Counted from the first letter of the stretch, positions 1 to 4,899 are shown. The stretch is DNA of 5,456 nucleotides from Phycisphaerae bacterium (GCA_026647385.1 JAPKGY010000275.1:1-5456), one strand, 5' to 3'. Translations and numbers: made by a program. The notes: a model not told the origin generated them from the sequence alone.

Positions 1-93
1 AGTTCATTAAAGGTCCAAATCATTTACCTAAGATTTTTATAACTCTCATCCCGCGAGGCCTTGCCCTCGGAGGGGGCGCGTGAGAGGCCCTGG

Positions 94-206
94 AGGGGGG
101 GACGGCCCCCCTTTCGCGACAGGTTTTGGACGTACCGGGCCAACGTCATGCCCAAACCCGGCCTTCGGCCCGGCGAAATGGGCGTGGGAGAGGGGGACAG
201 CCCCCC
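94..206. repeat. Two direct copies of a GGGGGACRGCCCCCC hairpin motif
   Basis: The 15-mer GGGGGACRGCCCCCC occurs at 97-111 (R = G) and 192-206 (R = A), in the same orientation, 95 bp apart. Each copy can fold: 94-100 pairs with 106-112 around a 5-nt loop, and 192-196 pairs with 201-205 around ACAG. Short palindromes with a GGGGAC core, scattered between genes, are the usual look of REP-type elements mobilised by TnpA-REP (RAYT) transposases. No such transposase lies in this window, so the assignment to that class is an inference. Confidence 0.45.
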
Positions 207-313
207 GCGCACACCCCCTGGCGCAGCACCGCCGCGCAAGGACCCCGCCGGATACGGGCCACCGAACGCGTCGGCGAGCGCATCGGCGAGTCCTCGTCCG
301 GTTAGTGAGCCGG

Positions 314-330
314 GTCCGCCTGCGGCGGAC
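314..330. repeat. Perfect 7-bp stem-loop downstream of the sigma-factor gene
   Basis: GTCCGCC, TGC, GGCGGAC forms a perfect 7-bp stem with a 3-nt loop, 53 nt beyond the stop codon of the minus-strand sigma gene. A near-identical stem-loop (GTTCGCC, GCA, GGCGAAC) sits at 2255-2271 against the tRNA 3' end. There is no T-run after it, so it is not a standard intrinsic terminator. It could cap the sigma-factor mRNA 3' end or be a dispersed repeat. Confidence 0.5.
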
Positions 331-383
331 GTGAATTCTCCAGAATACTCAAGAACGGTCCTAACACTCTGTTCCACAATAGG

Positions 384-1157
384 TTATATACCATCGTCCC
401 ACTCGGACCGGCGTCTCACGTCTGGTGCCGACGGGGGGGTGCCGAATATCCCCCTCAGGGTTTTGAGTGCCCGCTGCAGCCTCTTTTGAAATGTCTCGAC
501 CGAGCAGCCGGAAATCCGGGCTGCCTGATGGACACCCTGCCTCTGCAGGACGACCAGTTCGATGGCCTGTCTCGTTCGAGGTGGCATGTTCGCGACCCGT
601 CGGGCCATCGCCAGCTCCAGATCGTTCCGGCAGGCCGCCGCCTCGATTTCCGTGGAGGCGGTGCAGTACGCACAGCCATAGTCGCAGCGCGGGGCCTGGA
701 GCTTGGCGATCCATCTTTCCTCTTTCGGAGTCCGTCGCTTGGCGAGGTACTCTTTCAGCACGTTCGTGGCCATCGCGAGCAGGTACGTTCGGACTGCGGA
801 TCGTCTTTGAAACCGCCCGGCGTTTCGCCAGAGTCGCAGGAATACTTCCTGGGCCAAGTCGGCGTGCGGAACGTCCGGGCCGGCCCGAGCCGCCAGGAAA
901 CCCACCACAGCCTGAAAATGCACTTCGTAGAGCCTGGTGAAGGCCTCGGCATCCCTCTCAGCCGTCCTGGCCATCAGGAAAACGTCCGTTTTGTTGTCCG
1001 GCGACGTGGCGTCCGGCGATCGTCCATCCGACGAAGTGGCTTGCGAGGGCGGGGGAGGGGGGCGCAGGCTTCGTCGCTTGCCCAGCATCAATGGTTGTTC
1101 GCTCATTGACCGCTCGCGGGACGCCGGGGAACGAGCGCTCGCGTGGCCCGGTTTCAT
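384..1157 (-). CDS. ECF-type RNA polymerase sigma factor with a cysteine-bearing linker
   Basis: This 257-aa protein looks like an ECF (group 4) sigma-70 factor, which directs RNA polymerase to a specific promoter set. Residues 1-61 are a Pro/Ser/Arg-rich low-complexity extension. Region sigma-2 spans about 67-142, with the typical DLAQEVFLRLWRN stretch at 100-112 and an RTYLLAMATNVLKEYLAKRR helix at 123-142. Region sigma-4 spans about 182-236, with the helix-turn-helix around GVHQAARISGCSVETFQKRL (208-227). The linker carries C158, C162 and C165 (CX3CX2C), with C176 nearby, which is unusual. The ATG at 1157 has GGAG seven bases upstream; internal starts at residues 18 and 62 are possible, and the last would remove the low-complexity part. 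No anti-sigma gene is visible next to it, so its signal is unknown. The family call is firm, the subgroup is not. Confidence 0.9.
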   Translation of the reverse strand: MKPGHASARSPASRERSMSEQPLMLGKRRSLRPPPPPSQATSSDGRSPDATSPDNKTDVFLMARTAERDAEAFTRLYEVHFQAVVGFLAARAGPDVPHADLAQEVFLRLWRNAGRFQRRSAVRTYLLAMATNVLKEYLAKRRTPKEERWIAKLQAPRCDYGCAYCTASTEIEAAACRNDLELAMARRVANMPPRTRQAIELVVLQRQGVHQAARISGCSVETFQKRLQRALKTLRGIFGTPPSAPDVRRRSEWDDGI

Positions 1158-1164
1158 CCGTGCA

Positions 1165-1168
1165 CTCC
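1165..1168 (-). promoter_or_regulatory. Ribosome binding site (GGAG) for the sigma factor
   Basis: On the minus strand GGAG is followed by 7 nt and then the ATG at 1157. This supports the long start over the internal ATGs at 1106 and 974; the one at 1106 has no clear Shine-Dalgarno sequence in front of it. Confidence 0.5.
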
Positions 1169-1205
1169 ATTGCGGGTTATCGCGCCGTTCGAAGGCATGC
1201 CGGCG

Positions 1206-1234
1206 AGTCTAGAGGTGCCAAGGGTTTGCCTCAA
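1206..1234 (-). promoter_or_regulatory. Candidate sigma-70 promoter of the ECF sigma gene
   Basis: On the minus strand TTGAGG (1229-1234) is followed by a 17-bp spacer and TAGACT (1206-1211). Each hexamer matches the housekeeping consensus at 4 of 6 positions. Transcription would start near 1199, giving a leader of about 40 nt that contains the GGAG site. This suggests housekeeping rather than purely autoregulated expression, but it is only a motif match. Confidence 0.4.
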
Positions 1235-1304
1235 GAGGAGAAATACGGTCCGCGGAGGCCGTGCGGGGTGGATGAGAATCCGCCATTCCTGGGGCTCGCT
1301 TAGT

Positions 1305-1329
1305 ACCGCCCGGTCCCAGCCGGGGCGGT
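1305..1329. other. Stem-loop in the sigma-gene upstream region
   Basis: ACCGCCC (1305-1311) pairs perfectly with GGGCGGT (1323-1329). The stem can extend by GG/CC past one bulged base to leave a 6-nt loop. It lies about 70 bp upstream of the candidate -35 of the sigma gene. It is not followed by a T-run on either strand. Its role is unknown; it could be an operator or a chance GC-rich pairing. Confidence 0.3.
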
Positions 1330-1461
1330 GTTCGCTCCTAAGTCGTTTCGCGTCAATGGGTTGAGTGTGATGGCTCCGTTGCGGGGCGGCGGCCGACGGC
1401 CGAGGAGGCCGACAACTCATATAGTGGTATTCGGTGGTACATGCCCAGGAGGTGGCACGCT

Positions 1462-1508
1462 GCCCGGATGGCCGGGCCTTTCTCCGCAACAAAGCCCCGG
1501 CCGGGCTT
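1462..1508 (-). terminator. Candidate terminator hairpins after the carbonic anhydrase gene
   Basis: Two stem-loops sit 48-94 nt beyond the minus-strand stop at 1556. The first, in minus-strand order, is AAGCCC/GGGCTT (1503-1508 with 1492-1497, 5-nt loop), directly followed by TGTTG, giving a short interrupted T-run. The second is GCCCGG, ATGG, CCGGGC (1462-1477 read on plus), followed on the plus strand by CTTTCT. Together they could end transcription of the carbonic anhydrase. The T-tract is weak, so confidence is low. Confidence 0.3.
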
Positions 1509-1555
1509 GGGCGGTTTCTCCCGAAGCGAATGGGCTCTCGGCCGGATGCCGGGGC

Positions 1556-1945
1556 TCAGTCGATCCGGGCGATCGGCTGCACCTGCCAGTCCTCGCCGAC
1601 CCATAAGGTGACGATTTTAGCCGGCAGGCCCCAAGAGTGAACTTTCGCAGCCGCCCGCTCCAGTTGGGCCAGGTGCTGCGGTTTCTGGACGGGGTTACCG
1701 GCACAATCGTGATGGGCCACGATGGCCAGGACCCGCGAGCCGTGACCTTTCACGGAGATTTCCGACCGGTGGCGGATCGACTCGATCGCCGCCGGGTTGT
1801 CGTCGGCCAACAGCCCGTCGGGGCCCGCCTCGGTGATCGTATCCACGTAGTCGGCCTTGAAGGTCGCCCGCATCCAATCGGACACCGGCTGCTGCACCCG
1901 CCCATCCATGCACGTGATCGCGGTGACGAATACTCCGTGAGCCAT
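1556..1945 (-). CDS. Small beta-carbonic-anhydrase-like zinc protein
   Basis: This 129-aa protein carries the beta-carbonic anhydrase signature in compact form. C12-M-D14-G-R16 matches the CxDxR motif: a Cys zinc ligand and the Asp-Arg dyad. H78-H-D-C81 supplies the HxxC pair of remaining zinc ligands. Canonical beta-carbonic anhydrases are about 200 residues or longer, so this belongs with the short beta-CA-like group (I associate it with Pfam Pro_CA_2, from memory). The expected role is reversible CO2 hydration in the cytoplasm, as no signal peptide or membrane segment is seen. However, the short form lacks several helices and activity is not assured. The ATG at 1945 follows GGGAGG with 7-nt spacing, the clearest start in the window. 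It is a single gene with its own probable promoter and terminator, not visibly linked to a bicarbonate transporter. Confidence 0.85.
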   Translation of the reverse strand: MAHGVFVTAITCMDGRVQQPVSDWMRATFKADYVDTITEAGPDGLLADDNPAAIESIRHRSEISVKGHGSRVLAIVAHHDCAGNPVQKPQHLAQLERAAAKVHSWGLPAKIVTLWVGEDWQVQPIARID

Positions 1946-1952
1946 CCGATAG

Positions 1953-1958
1953 CCTCCC
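1953..1958 (-). promoter_or_regulatory. Strong ribosome binding site (GGGAGG) for the carbonic anhydrase
   Basis: GGGAGG on the minus strand ends 7 nt before the ATG at 1945. It fixes the start codon and is much stronger than the signal in front of ligA. Confidence 0.65.
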
Positions 1959-1995
1959 GTTACGATTCAGACATCCGACTCAGTGATTCCATGCA

Positions 1996-2023
1996 ATCTT
2001 AATGGGCGAGGTCGGTTCTGCAA
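1996..2023 (-). promoter_or_regulatory. Candidate promoter of the carbonic anhydrase gene
   Basis: On the minus strand TTGCAG (2018-2023), a 16-bp spacer and TAAGAT (1996-2001) give a modest sigma-70-like match. The predicted start near 1989 would give a leader of about 45 nt containing the GGGAGG site. The same TTGCAG with a 16-bp spacer recurs in front of ligA. Confidence 0.3.
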
Positions 2024-2080
2024 GTGACGAGCCGCGCGGACCTGCGCAAGCGATCGCAGTGCGATGCTCGAGCGGGAGGG

Positions 2081-2160
2081 CAGGAGAACAGGGGAGCAGG
2101 GGAACAGGGGAGCAGGGGAACAGGAGATCAGGAGATCAGGAGAACAGGAGATCAGGAGAT
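2081..2160 (+). repeat. Ten tandem octamers, consensus CAGGRGAN
   Basis: Ten uninterrupted 8-bp units fill this stretch: CAGGAGAA, CAGGGGAG, CAGGGGAA, CAGGGGAG, CAGGGGAA, CAGGAGAT, CAGGAGAT, CAGGAGAA, CAGGAGAT, CAGGAGAT. Variation is confined to positions 5 and 8. The first half favours GGGG and the second half GGAG, so blocks seem to have duplicated locally. Because 8 is not a multiple of 3, any frame through it gives a cycling peptide and is unlikely to be coding. The array lies between the carbonic anhydrase promoter and the 3' side of the tRNA gene. Confidence 0.9.
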
Positions 2161-2218
2161 CGCCGATGAGTGGGTCGGTCTGGATCGGTTATGGGAACGG
2201 ATCGTTTGGTACTTTCCG

Positions 2219-2255
2219 CTCTCCTGTTCTCCTGTTCTCCGGCTCACCTGCCCTG
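2219..2255 (-). repeat. Inverted, degenerate partner of the octamer array
   Basis: Read on the plus strand this is CTCTCCTG, TTCTCCTG, TTCTCCGG, CTCACCTG and a partial CCCTG, the reverse complement of the CAGGRGAN units at 2081-2160. Positions 2137-2151 pair perfectly (15 bp) with 2220-2234 around a 68-nt loop, and the pairing continues beyond one mismatch. The decay toward the tRNA suggests an older or less constrained arm. Confidence 0.75.
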
Positions 2256-2271
2256 TTCGCCGCAGGCGAAC
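2255..2271. repeat. Perfect stem-loop abutting the tRNA-Ser 3' end
   Basis: GTTCGCC, GCA, GGCGAAC is a perfect 7-bp inverted repeat whose last base (2271) is the tRNA discriminator position on the minus strand. In the precursor tRNA the hairpin would follow the acceptor stem with no gap, so it may mark the 3' trailer for processing or end transcription; no T-run follows. It closely matches the stem-loop at 314-330, which points to a dispersed family. Confidence 0.55.
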
Positions 2272-2358
2272 GGAGAGGGGGGGATTCGAACCCCCGGTAC
2301 AGACAAGCCGTACACAGCCTTTCCAAGGCTGCTCCTTAAGCCACTCGGACACCTCTCC
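2271..2358 (-). tRNA. tRNA-Ser (anticodon GGA)
   Basis: An 88-nt class II tRNA read on the minus strand. The 7-bp acceptor stem is GGAGAGG (2352-2358) with CCTCTCC (2272-2278), with G at the discriminator position (2271), as expected for serine. The anticodon stem CAGCC/GGCTG encloses TTGGAAA, with anticodon GGA at 2322-2324, reading UCC and UCU codons. The T-arm is GGGGG, TTCGAAT, CCCCC (2279-2295). A long 19-nt variable region (2296-2314) is typical of serine tRNAs. The 3' CCA is not encoded, so the cell must add it. The gene has a good promoter upstream and a hairpin directly at its 3' end. Confidence 0.97.
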
Positions 2359-2393
2359 ATCGGTCGCCGACAAGGCGGCGTGTTTCGAATCCC

Positions 2394-2422
2394 AGTGTAT
2401 GAGCCGACTCCGGGCGGGTCAA
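2394..2422 (-). promoter_or_regulatory. Promoter of tRNA-Ser
   Basis: On the minus strand TTGACC (2417-2422, 5 of 6 to consensus), exactly 17 bp, then TACACT (2394-2399, 4 of 6). The start would be near 2387, leaving a 5' leader of about 29 nt to be removed by RNase P. This is the best sigma-70-type promoter seen in the window. Confidence 0.55.
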
Positions 2423-2553
2423 CTTGCCAGCGGCTGGGGTGCAAAGAGCGGGTTCGTGACAGTTTCGGCGGGCCATCAGGGCCCCGCGTCGCAGTCTTCG
2501 GAAATCCGTTCTGGTCGCCGTGGTCCAGGTCGCCGGGGCGACGACCGTGGCGG

Positions 2554-2607
2554 GCGGACTTGTCCCGGCGTAGTCCGCTACGGTGGACTGGTCTGGGATA
2601 AGTCCGC
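2554..2607 (+). other. Nested palindrome with UACG tetraloop, possible structured RNA or regulatory site
   Basis: The 54-nt element folds as one long hairpin. GCGGACTTGTCCC (2554-2566) pairs over 13 positions with 2595-2607, followed by a symmetric 5x5 internal loop. A 7-bp inner stem (2572-2578 with 2583-2589) is closed by C-UACG-G, an extra-stable UNCG-type tetraloop in RNA. The two imperfect pairs (2562/2599 and 2577/2584) are G-U on the plus strand but C-A mismatches on the minus strand, which favours a plus-strand transcript. A second fold of two side-by-side 7-bp hairpins (2554-2578 and 2583-2607, 11-nt loops) is also possible. It could be a small RNA, a leader element upstream of ligA, a protein-binding site or a mobile palindrome. 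No family is recognised. Confidence 0.55.
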
Positions 2608-2673
2608 TCCAGGCTCTGCAATGGGCCCGCCCAAAGTGTCATCGGCCCGCAGAGGCCGTGCCTCAGCCGGCTG

Positions 2674-2701
2674 TTGCAGGATGAATCGGGCGTGGTACGC
2701 T
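2674..2701 (+). promoter_or_regulatory. Candidate ligA promoter, nearly leaderless
   Basis: TTGCAG (2674-2679), 16-bp spacer, TACGCT (2696-2701) would start transcription about 4 nt before the ATG at 2712. That would fit the absence of a clear Shine-Dalgarno sequence there. The -35 and spacer match the candidate carbonic anhydrase promoter. The -10 is weak (3 of 6), so an upstream promoter that includes the 2554-2607 element is also possible. Confidence 0.3.
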
Positions 2702-2711
2702 TGTCGGCGTC

Positions 2712-4742
2712 ATGACCCACCGGGAAGCCGAAAGACGCGTCGGTCAGTTGCGGGAGGAGATCCGTCGGCACGACTATGCCTATTACGTGCTGGCTCAGCC
2801 GGTGATCTCCGATCGCGAGTATGACAGGCTCTTCGAGGAGTTGAAGCGGATCGAGGCTGACCATCCCGACCTGGTCACCCCCGACTCTCCGAGCCAACGG
2901 GTGGGGGGGCAGCCGCTCAAGGGGTTCCGGCAGGTGGCGCACGCCGTCCCCATGCTGTCGATCGACAACACTTACAACGAGGCCGACCTCCGCGAGTTTG
3001 ACGCTCGGGTGGCCAAGGGGCTCGGTGGCAAGAAGTACGCATACGTGGTGGATCCGAAGGTCGACGGCGTGGCCGTCTCGCTGCGGTATGAGTCCGGGCA
3101 GTTCGTGCTGGCGGCCACCCGCGGCGACGGTCGGACGGGCGACGACATCACGCAGAACGCGCGGACGATCCGGGCGATTCCGCTCCGGCTCCGCGAGGGC
3201 GGGGATCTGTTTTCCGGTCGCCTGCCGCGGGTGCTCGAGGTTCGCGGGGAGGTCTACTGGCCGACGAAGTCGTTCAACGCCTTCAACGCCGCCCGGGAGG
3301 CCCGCGGCGAGCCCATTTTCGCCAATCCCCGCAACGCGACGGCCGGCACGCTCAAGCAGCTCGACTCGCGGATTGTGGCGGAGCGGCCACTTTCGTTCGT
3401 GGCCCACGGATTCGGGCAGGTCGAGCCGCTCAACTTCGAGACCCATTACGAGCTGTTCCAGCAGCTGAAGGCCTGGGGCATTGCGATCAGCCCGTACATG
3501 CAGCGTGTGGAGTCGATCGACGAGGTCGTCGACCTCGTGCGCACCTGGGACAAGAAGCGTCAGCGCCTTGATTTCGCGACCGACGGGCTGGTGATCAAGG
3601 TCGATCGCCTGGACCAGCGGGAGAAGCTGGGGGCGACGAGCCGGGCGCCGCGCTGGGTCATCGCCTACAAGTATGAGGCGGAGCGCGCCCGGACGAAGCT
3701 GCTCTCCGTTCGTTTTCAAGTTGGCAAACTCGGGACGATCACGCCGGTGGCGAACCTGGAACCGGTGCAGTTGGCCGGCACCACGGTGAAAAGCGCGTCG
3801 CTGCACAACTTCGATCAGATCGAGCGGCTGAAGGTCCGCGTGGGCGATATGGTGTACGTCGAGAAGGCGGGGGAGATCATCCCGCAGGTGGTCGGCGTCG
3901 ACCGGGACGCCCGGGGGCGCGGGACTCAGCCCATCGAGGCACCGCGCGCGTGCCCCGAGTGTTCGAGTCCGACCGAACGCGACGAAGGCGGCGTGTTCCT
4001 GCGATGCGCGAACCCGTCGTGCCCGGCGCAGATCAAGGAGCGTCTGCGGTACTTCTGCGCCCGCGACCAGATGGACATCGAGGGCGTGGGTGATGTGCTT
4101 GCGGCGCAGCTTGTCGACTCCGGTCTGGTGCGCGAGTTCGCGGATCTGTACCGTCTGGCCGACCGCCGCGAGGAGTTGATCGCGCTGGAGCGGATGGGGG
4201 CCAAGAGCGCCGACAATCTTCTGGCTGCCATCGAAGCCAGCAAGCAGCAGCCGCTCGCCCGCGTGCTGGCGGCTTTGAACATTCGACACGTCGGGGTGAA
4301 CACCGCCTTGCTCCTGGCCGAGCATTTCGGCTCGATGGATGCGATCGGCGAGGCCGACGCCGGCGCGCTTCAGGAAGTCGAGGGCATCGGCCCGGAGGTG
4401 GCTGCCAGCATTCGTTCGTTCTTCCACCACAAGAGCGGCCGGCACGTCGTTGAGGCGCTGCGCAAGGTCGGCGTGAACATGACCCAGCCCAAGCGCAAGC
4501 GTAGCGGGCCCCAGCCCTTTGCCGGCAAGACGATTGTGGTGACCGGCACGCTGGAGCGCTACAGTCGCAAGGAGATCGAGGACCTGATCGTCTCCCTCGG
4601 GGGCAAGGCCGGCGGCTCGGTGAGCGGCAAGACGGATTTTGTGGTGGCCGGCGCCGATCCCGGCTCGAAGATCGACAAGGCCCGCCAGCTCGGCCTCGAG
4701 ATCATCGACGAAAAGGAATTCGATCGCCGGGCGGGTCGGTAA
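2712..4742 (+). CDS. ligA: NAD-dependent DNA ligase LigA
   Basis: LigA seals nicks in replication and repair using NAD+. The 676-aa length is normal for the family and all domains are present in order. Domain Ia (about 1-65) has the DYAYYVLAQPVISDREYDRL stretch at 21-40. The nucleotidyltransferase core has nucleophile K116 in KVDG, RGDG at 137-140, EVRGE at 176-180, DGLVIK at 291-296 and WVIAYKYE at 315-322. An OB fold follows (about 325-400). The zinc finger uses C414, C417, C432 and C437. Helix-hairpin-helix motifs lie at about 452-575 (for example EGIGPEVAASI). A C-terminal BRCT domain (about 600-676) contains FAGKTIVVTGTL. The residue two before the nucleophile is Asp114, where the family usually has Glu. 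The ATG at 2712 begins just before domain Ia; no clear Shine-Dalgarno sequence precedes it. The gene appears intact and monocistronic. Confidence 0.98.
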   Translation: MTHREAERRVGQLREEIRRHDYAYYVLAQPVISDREYDRLFEELKRIEADHPDLVTPDSPSQRVGGQPLKGFRQVAHAVPMLSIDNTYNEADLREFDARVAKGLGGKKYAYVVDPKVDGVAVSLRYESGQFVLAATRGDGRTGDDITQNARTIRAIPLRLREGGDLFSGRLPRVLEVRGEVYWPTKSFNAFNAAREARGEPIFANPRNATAGTLKQLDSRIVAERPLSFVAHGFGQVEPLNFETHYELFQQLKAWGIAISPYMQRVESIDEVVDLVRTWDKKRQRLDFATDGLVIKVDRLDQREKLGATSRAPRWVIAYKYEAERARTKLLSVRFQVGKLGTITPVANLEPVQLAGTTVKSASLHNFDQIERLKVRVGDMVYVEKAGEIIPQVVGVDRDARGRGTQPIEAPRACPECSSPTERDEGGVFLRCANPSCPAQIKERLRYFCARDQMDIEGVGDVLAAQLVDSGLVREFADLYRLADRREELIALERMGAKSADNLLAAIEASKQQPLARVLAALNIRHVGVNTALLLAEHFGSMDAIGEADAGALQEVEGIGPEVAASIRSFFHHKSGRHVVEALRKVGVNMTQPKRKRSGPQPFAGKTIVVTGTLERYSRKEIEDLIVSLGGKAGGSVSGKTDFVVAGADPGSKIDKARQLGLEIIDEKEFDRRAGR

Positions 4743-4812
4743 GCTTGATCGGCTTGCCGGGATCGTGGTTCATGCCGTCTGTGCCTGGAGTGCCTTGCGT
4801 CGTTTAGCCGCA

Positions 4813-4848
4813 TCGCGTGTGACGCGACCTGGTGCCGCCCGCGGCACC
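4813..4848. terminator. Two adjacent perfect hairpins after ligA
   Basis: TCGCGT, GTG, ACGCGA (4813-4827) is followed after 3 nt by GGTGCCGC, CC, GCGGCACC (4831-4848), whose stem is 7 bp with a 4-nt loop in practice. They lie 71-106 nt beyond the ligA stop and upstream of the protease. There is no T-run, so a classical intrinsic terminator is not shown. They may protect the ligA 3' end, act as a U-less terminator, or lie in the protease leader. Confidence 0.35.
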
Positions 4849-4899
4849 GCCAAACATGGAATACGATCGAAGGCTTCGATGCCGACTCGTCCCACCGAT

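Larger units (their letters stand above)
1..383. other. Non-coding region left of the sigma-factor gene
   Basis: No convincing gene is visible here. The first 50 bases are AT-rich (14 of 50 are G or C), in sharp contrast with the GC-rich remainder. The rest holds a pair of G-run/C-run hairpin motifs (about 94-206), a GGCC-TTC-GGCC mini-hairpin near 162-172, and a perfect stem-loop at 314-330. A GTG-started minus-strand frame begins 6 nt after the sigma-factor stop, but it runs straight through these hairpins, has no ribosome binding site and resembles no family I know, so it is treated as non-coding. Confidence 0.6.
1158..1555. other. Intergenic region between the carbonic anhydrase and sigma genes
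   Basis: About 400 bp with no supported coding sequence. It contains the sigma-gene promoter, a stem-loop at 1305-1329 (7 bp plus 2 bp across a bulged G1322, loop TCCCAG), a run of GGCCGA-like repeats near 1389-1412, and two adjacent hairpins at 1462-1508 that follow the carbonic anhydrase stop. Frames across it change composition and span the hairpins, so none is annotated. Confidence 0.55.
2423..2711. other. Intergenic region between tRNA-Ser and ligA
   Basis: About 290 bp without a supported gene. It holds the large nested palindrome at 2554-2607, a perfect 10-bp palindrome CAGCCGGCTG (2664-2673) and a candidate ligA promoter. A plus-strand frame running from 2024 into ligA spans the repeats and the antisense of the tRNA and is discounted. 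Confidence 0.5.

Noticed and set aside
187..196. GGAGAGGGGG matching the tRNA 3' end (2272-2281), considered as an attachment-site duplicate
   Set aside because: Only 10 bases of low-complexity purine sequence, with the identity ending at once, and no integrase in the window.
24..377. GTG-started minus-strand frame 6 nt after the sigma-factor stop, which could have been an anti-sigma factor
   Set aside because: No ribosome binding site, no membrane segment or zinc motif, Gly/Pro-rich translation, and it runs through three hairpin or repeat motifs.
663..686. CX3CX2C considered as evidence of a radical SAM enzyme
   Set aside because: The surrounding protein is clearly sigma-2/sigma-4 with no barrel-forming sequence. 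The motif is reported only as a possible metal or redox site.
2081..2160. Octamer array considered as a CRISPR array
   Set aside because: Units are 8 bp with no spacers between them; it is a simple tandem repeat.
2664..2673. Perfect 10-bp palindrome CAGCCGGCTG upstream of ligA, considered as an operator
   Set aside because: A 10-bp palindrome is expected several times by chance in a window this size, and nothing else supports it.
2024..2824. Plus-strand 266-codon frame entering ligA
   Set aside because: It crosses the octamer array and the antisense of the tRNA, and overlaps the start of ligA out of frame.
2244..4445. A 733-codon open frame on the strand opposite ligA
   Set aside because: It is the antisense of ligA in a GC-rich gene, where long antisense frames arise readily. 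Its C-terminal end is simply the translated tRNA-Ser. It has no recognisable domain.
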